DNA from: Actinomadura graeca
GTDB lineage: Bacteria; Actinomycetota; Actinomycetes; Streptosporangiales; Streptosporangiaceae
Assembly: GCF_019175365.1 (NCBI RefSeq)
Contig: NZ_CP059572.1
Location: 3,720,001-3,784,000 of the forward strand
Reading direction: 5' to 3'
DNA length: 64,000 nucleotides
The notes under the pieces: generated by a model
The model's input: the letters and a program-made list of their open reading frames with translations, nothing else
Database searches by the model: none
What the model was told of the DNA's origin: nothing
Shown: positions 60,380 through 64,000 of the stretch, piece after piece
Position numbering within the stretch: position 1 is the first letter of the stretch
Layout: each line of letters opens with the position of its first letter
Program-made: the position numbers and the translations under genes

Positions 60380-61678
60380 ATGGAAGTCCAGCAGCGTCCC
60401 AAGTGGGCCGAACGAATCCAGGCCGAGCGCGAGAGGCGCGGATGGGGCAAATTCGAGATGGCCCGCCGCCTCCTGCGCGCCATCGGCGTCGAACCCACGT
60501 ACCAGAAGGTGAAGCACCTCGCCCGGCAGATGGCCAGGTGGGAGGCGGGCCAGCACTTCCCCCGCGACTGGGCCGACGTCTACGCCAACGTCTTCGGCGT
60601 CCAGCGCGAAGAACTGTTCGGCTGGGAAGTGGGCGTCCCGTCCCCCATGGGTACCGTAAAGGCGAGTCCTTCCGGCGACCCAGGGAGCGACGAAGTGAGA
60701 CGTCGCGCAGCCATGCAACTGTTCACCACCCTCAGCGCAGGCGCCGCGGTGGCCCCCGCCAACATCGACCAGGTCCTGGCGGGCATCGAAGCCGCCCTGG
60801 ACGACCACCTCGACATCGACGAGTGGGACGCCATCGTCCACGAATACGGCCTCCAACTCCCCCTCCGCCCTCCGGGCGCATTCATCAACGACATAAGCGC
60901 CGACATCGTCGCCGTCGGCGTACTCCTCAAGCGGCGCCTCCCCGAAGACGACCGCACCGGCCTGCTACGCATCGGTGCTGGGCTGTCCAGCCTGCTGGCC
61001 ACCACACAGGCCGACGTCGGCAACGCATCAGCGGCCCGCTCCTGCGCCGCCACCGCCCGTCGTGCCGCCGACGCCTCCGGCGACGTCAGACTGCGCGCGT
61101 GGGTAAGAGGGCGGGCCGCACAAGAAGGGGCATGGGCATGCCGCCCGCCCAGCGTGGTGACGGCCTTGGCGAAGGAAGCCATCCAAATCGGGGGCGAGAA
61201 TCCCTGGCCAGGCGTGGCGTGCGCGCAGGCCGCACGCGCCTATGCGGCAGCCCAGTGCGGCGACACCGTCCAGGCCGAAATCGCCCTGCGGAAACTCGAA
61301 GCGATCACCGAACGACTCCCCACCCAAGAGGTGACGGCACTGAACTTCGGTGAGCCGAAGCTGCGGTGGGCGCAAGCGTATGCGTTCACCTGGACAGGAA
61401 GCAGCCAGTACAAGGACGCGATACCTCAGGCACTGGCGCTCTACCCTCCAAGCGTCCGCGGCGCAGTGGCAAACCTCAAACTCATGCACGCGACGGAACT
61501 CGTCCGCCAGCACTACATCGACGACGGCCTCGAAAAGGCGATCAGGACACTGCAGAACGGCCCCACATCGACCTCGCGCATCTCCATCGCGACCAAGGTC
61601 ATCGAAGCACTCCCCGACAAGGCCAGAGACCTTCCCGCCGCTCAGGAATTGCGCAACCTCCTCACGACTGCGGCCTGA
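60380..61678 (+). CDS. XRE-like HTH regulator with helical-repeat C-terminus
   Basis: 432 aa. The N-terminal HTH (RIQAERERRGWGKFEMARRLLRAIGVEP, QMARWEAGQHFPRDWADVYANVFGVQREELFG) is followed by a TPR-like all-helical domain from about residue 110 ([55 protein letters not shown]). Actinomycetes have many such regulators, often near secondary metabolism, with the C-terminus as sensor. GGAAGG precedes the ATG. It ends at a strong hairpin. Confidence 0.85.
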   Translation: MEVQQRPKWAERIQAERERRGWGKFEMARRLLRAIGVEPTYQKVKHLARQMARWEAGQHFPRDWADVYANVFGVQREELFGWEVGVPSPMGTVKASPSGDPGSDEVRRRAAMQLFTTLSAGAAVAPANIDQVLAGIEAALDDHLDIDEWDAIVHEYGLQLPLRPPGAFINDISADIVAVGVLLKRRLPEDDRTGLLRIGAGLSSLLATTQADVGNASAARSCAATARRAADASGDVRLRAWVRGRAAQEGAWACRPPSVVTALAKEAIQIGGENPWPGVACAQAARAYAAAQCGDTVQAEIALRKLEAITERLPTQEVTALNFGEPKLRWAQAYAFTWTGSSQYKDAIPQALALYPPSVRGAVANLKLMHATELVRQHYIDDGLEKAIRTLQNGPTSTSRISIATKVIEALPDKARDLPAAQELRNLLTTAA

Positions 61679-61703
61679 CCCCGCCGTCACCGGGACGGCG
61701 GGG
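61679..61703. terminator. Convergent hairpin terminator
   Basis: A perfect 10-bp stem CCCCGCCGTC / GACGGCGGGG with a 5-base loop, directly after the HTH gene's stop and 12 bases before the opposing gene's stop. Confidence 0.75.
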
Positions 61704-61714
61704 CCGGGCGTGTG

Positions 61715-62893
61715 TCAGTCGATGGTCGGGCCGGAGATCGTGGTGTAGCCGGTGAACGGGCCGGTGGGTACGCCGACGTCGGGCCGGATGTTGAAGGCCA
61801 GCCGACTGTCAGGCTGGCGGGCCAGGAGGTACTGGGTGAGCGGGCCTCCGTTGGGCTGGAGGGAGAAGGCGGCCGGGCTGCCGGTCACCGACCCCTCGAC
61901 CCGCTGGAAGCCCGTGTAGGAGCCGTTGCCGCTGTTCTGCGGGTTGGCGTAGATGGCGTTGTCGCCGCCGCGGACGTACACGGCACGGTTGGTGACGGCG
62001 ATGTCGCTGGTGGCCGACACGCCGTCCAGTGGCTTCCAGGTCGATCCGGTGACGAGCACGTTGCGCGCGTAGACCCGGTTGTCCTCGCCTCGGGCGAAGA
62101 TCTCGAAGCCGTTGATCGCGTCGCTGTCCCTGATCGCGATGTTGCTGGTGACGCGCATGTCGTCGACCGCCGTGAAGCCGGAGGAGCCGCTCGGGCTCAC
62201 CTGGTTGAGGTAGACGCGGTGGTCGGAGCCACGGACGAAGATGCGGACGTTGCCGCCGATCGAGCTGTACAGGCGGCTCGCGGTGATGTCGCTGGTGATG
62301 AACCCGCCCAGGCTGCTCCATCCGGCCCAGGAGCCGTTGCGGCGGACGTTCGTCCACACCGCGCCTTCCGGGCCGCGGGCGAAGATCCGCACGCTCCCCG
62401 CGGGCTCGTCCGCCGGGACGATCGACTCGATGTCCCCGGTGACGGTCAGGCCGGGCACCAGCGAGTAGCCGGTGACCGTGCCGGAGGGGGTGACGGTGTT
62501 GGCGTAGACCTGGTTGTCGGTGCCGCGGACGATGAGCTCGGTGTTGCCGCTGGAGGTGACCACCGCGGACGGGTCGCCGACCGTGACCCCGCCCAGCGAC
62601 TGGAAGGGGGCGAACCCGGTGCCCGAGCGGGCGGCGTACAGCAACGCGCCGTCGGTGCCGCGCGCGGCCACTCCCTTGGCCGGCTGGTTGGCGGTCCGGT
62701 CATAGGCCACTTGCGGTGTGGTCAGGCTGGGCAGGTCGGCGGCGTAGGCGGGTGGCGCCGCCGCGGCCAGCGGCGCGGGCCCCGCCGCTGCCGCCGCTGA
62801 TGCGGCGGGTGCGGCGAGGTGGAGAAGGCCCGCAGCGGCGGTCAGCGCGACACCGCCCCGTACGGTCCTGCGGAACCACGAGGAATGTTGCAT
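61715..62893 (-). CDS. Secreted beta-propeller lectin-like protein
   Basis: 392 aa. N-terminal signal peptide: RRTVRGG, a hydrophobic stretch, and a predicted cleavage within an Ala-rich segment (ASAAAAAGP). The mature part repeats a ~45-residue unit about seven times with words like ARGTDGALLY, VRGTDNQVYANTV, ARGPEGAVWTNV, VRGSDHRVYLNQV, ARGEDNRVYARNV and VRGGDNAIYANP. This is the pattern of PLL/tachylectin-like seven-bladed propellers that bind sugars. AAGGGG precedes the ATG. Confidence 0.8.
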   Translation of the reverse strand: MQHSSWFRRTVRGGVALTAAAGLLHLAAPAASAAAAAGPAPLAAAAPPAYAADLPSLTTPQVAYDRTANQPAKGVAARGTDGALLYAARSGTGFAPFQSLGGVTVGDPSAVVTSSGNTELIVRGTDNQVYANTVTPSGTVTGYSLVPGLTVTGDIESIVPADEPAGSVRIFARGPEGAVWTNVRRNGSWAGWSSLGGFITSDITASRLYSSIGGNVRIFVRGSDHRVYLNQVSPSGSSGFTAVDDMRVTSNIAIRDSDAINGFEIFARGEDNRVYARNVLVTGSTWKPLDGVSATSDIAVTNRAVYVRGGDNAIYANPQNSGNGSYTGFQRVEGSVTGSPAAFSLQPNGGPLTQYLLARQPDSRLAFNIRPDVGVPTGPFTGYTTISGPTID

Positions 62894-62952
62894 GAAGAGT
62901 CCCCTTCATCGGGTTGGAGGTGACTCTTATTCGCCGCCGAGGACCGACCGGA

Positions 62953-64000
62953 TCATCGGATTTTGCCGAACCAGTGGGTGGCGGCCTGATCGAACGCCTT
63001 TTCGTCAAGCGTGCTGCCCGCCGCCCAGGCGACGATGCCGTCGGGGCGGACGAGTACGGCGCCGAATCCGAGGTCGTCGCGCGCCGGTCCGGCCACGTAC
63101 CGGATCCGCTTGTCCCACTTCATGGCCGCCTCGTGCAGACGGCGGCCGGGGGTGAAGTCGAGGGCGACGCCTCGTCCGTCCCGCATCAGTTCGCCGAGGC
63201 GGGTGCCGTCCTGAAGACGGAATTCCGGGACGTTACGGCCGACCAGTGGTTGCTCGCCGCCCAGGTCGTAGCGGACGGACGATCCGGTCAGCTTCTCGAA
63301 CATGTAGGTCGTCCCGTCACGGGTCCCCATCAGGTCGCGGATCAGCGCTTGGACCGCCCGGCCGTGCTGGTCCGGCTTCATGGTCGCCACCTGGGCGCGC
63401 GTCCAGTCGAGCAGCCATGCGCCGACCGGGTGGCGCTCGCGGGTGTAGGTGTCGAGAAGCCCTTCCGGCGCGTCCCCGCGTACGGTCGCCGCGAGCTTCC
63501 AGCCCAGGTTGAGGGCATCGCCGATGCCGACGTTGAGTCCCAGCCCTCCGAGCGGAGAGTGGATGTGGGCGGCGTCGCCCGCGAGCAGGACGCGTCCCTG
63601 CCGGTACGTGGTGGCCTGCATCGCCCGATCGGTATAGGTCGTGGCAAGCCGGACATCGCTCAGTGTCACGTCGGTGCCGGACACGCGGCGCAGGACGGCT
63701 TCAAGGTGTTCGCGGCTCGGCTGCTGCGTGCGATCGTAGGCGCCGCCGTCGAACTCCATCACCGCCAGAGGTCCGTCTATGGGCAGTTGGACGTACATGC
63801 CCGTCGGCGTCCGGTTGAAGCCGGGACGCAGCTTCTCGGGGTCGGCGATGGTGGCGGCCATGATGTAACCGATGAATTGCGGCTCCGTGCCGACGAAGTC
63901 GAATCCCGCGAGTTTGCGTACCGTGCTGCGCCCGCCATCACACCCGACGAGCCAGCGCGCCGCGTATTCCTGCCCGGCCGCGTGTGCGATCGCGTTCTCC
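62953..64000 (-). CDS. FAD-dependent aromatic monooxygenase (5' end outside window)
   Basis: The frame is open to the right edge, so the N-terminal part with the first FAD motif is missing; about 348 residues are seen. Present are the CDGGRSTVRKLAGF middle motif, RVLLAGDAAHIHSPLGGLGLNVGIGDALNLGWKLAA (GD motif) and a thioredoxin-like C-terminal domain with VLVRPDGIVAWA. Group A monooxygenases of the PheA/TfdB type hydroxylate phenols or polyketide rings. The substrate is unknown. It is separated from the lectin-like gene by 59 bases and may be unrelated to it. Confidence 0.92.
   Translation of the reverse strand, partial: ENAIAHAAGQEYAARWLVGCDGGRSTVRKLAGFDFVGTEPQFIGYIMAATIADPEKLRPGFNRTPTGMYVQLPIDGPLAVMEFDGGAYDRTQQPSREHLEAVLRRVSGTDVTLSDVRLATTYTDRAMQATTYRQGRVLLAGDAAHIHSPLGGLGLNVGIGDALNLGWKLAATVRGDAPEGLLDTYTRERHPVGAWLLDWTRAQVATMKPDQHGRAVQALIRDLMGTRDGTTYMFEKLTGSSVRYDLGGEQPLVGRNVPEFRLQDGTRLGELMRDGRGVALDFTPGRRLHEAAMKWDKRIRYVAGPARDDLGFGAVLVRPDGIVAWAAGSTLDEKAFDQAATHWFGKIR

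Overview
The window reads as chromosome of a high-GC Gram-positive actinomycete. The evidence is GC-rich codon use almost everywhere, frequent GTG starts, four-base ATGA/GTGA gene overlaps, a helix-turn-helix (DUF5753) plus DUF397 pair, GAF/ANTAR/STAS signalling genes, an HTH-nSTAND1-WD40 protein and a fused MoaD-MoaE. A Streptosporangiales or Thermomonosporaceae-like host (Actinomadura type) is my inference. I saw no rRNA, tRNA, CRISPR array, transposase or integrase.

Layout. 1-5.3 kb: the tail of an MmyB-type regulator (possibly frameshifted), a large HTH-nSTAND1-WD40 protein, a lipoprotein and a secreted I36-like protein. 5.3-9.1 kb: an amidohydrolase, then a MerR/B12-binding regulator, an ECF sigma factor and a DUF523-DUF1722 protein that resemble a light/B12-responsive unit. 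9.2-13.3 kb: STAS, GAF-ANTAR and GAF proteins and a DUF5753/DUF397 pair. 13.4-15.1 kb: an eCIS-associated DUF4157 protein with a C-terminal domain carrying a possible Cys-His-Asp triad. 15.3-17.9 kb: a cobalamin riboswitch and metE. 18-24.5 kb: STAS and GAF proteins, a cold-shock protein with a hairpin leader, a DEAD-box helicase, a siderophore-interacting protein divergent from a TetR regulator, and two small membrane proteins.

24.7-42.3 kb is the most unusual part. It starts with a membrane-anchored NACHT NTPase that carries an FGE-sulfatase-like segment and a long Asp/Arg/Leu repeat. A receptor-like Ser/Thr kinase and a convergent FHA protein follow. Next comes a tightly overlapping gene set: a 26-codon ORF, a radical-SAM-activase-like protein that has lost all three cluster cysteines, a DUF6687 protein, a small Rieske protein, an unknown protein and a large glycosyltransferase-like protein. 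Beside it lie two paralogous glycosyltransferase-like genes, a three-gene ABC-2 exporter, a PIG-L deacetylase and an aldo/keto reductase. Together they look like an undescribed pathway that makes and exports a small molecule or glycoconjugate.

42.5-49.1 kb: a sulfurtransferase, moaA-moaC-moaX for molybdopterin synthesis, a two-component pair and a quinone-oxidoreductase-like dehydrogenase. 49-60 kb is a nitrogen block. A urea transporter and ureA-cbiX-like-ureB-ureC-ureF-ureG-ureD are followed by two crcB fluoride exporter genes, all on the minus strand. Divergent from these is an Amt-type ammonium transporter overlapping an APC permease. The block is unusual in having a His-rich CbiX-like protein between ureA and ureB, a histone-like tail on UreB, no ureE, and Glu in place of the first pore His in Amt. 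60.4-64 kb: an HTH regulator, a secreted beta-propeller lectin-like protein and the 3' part of a flavin monooxygenase that runs off the right edge.
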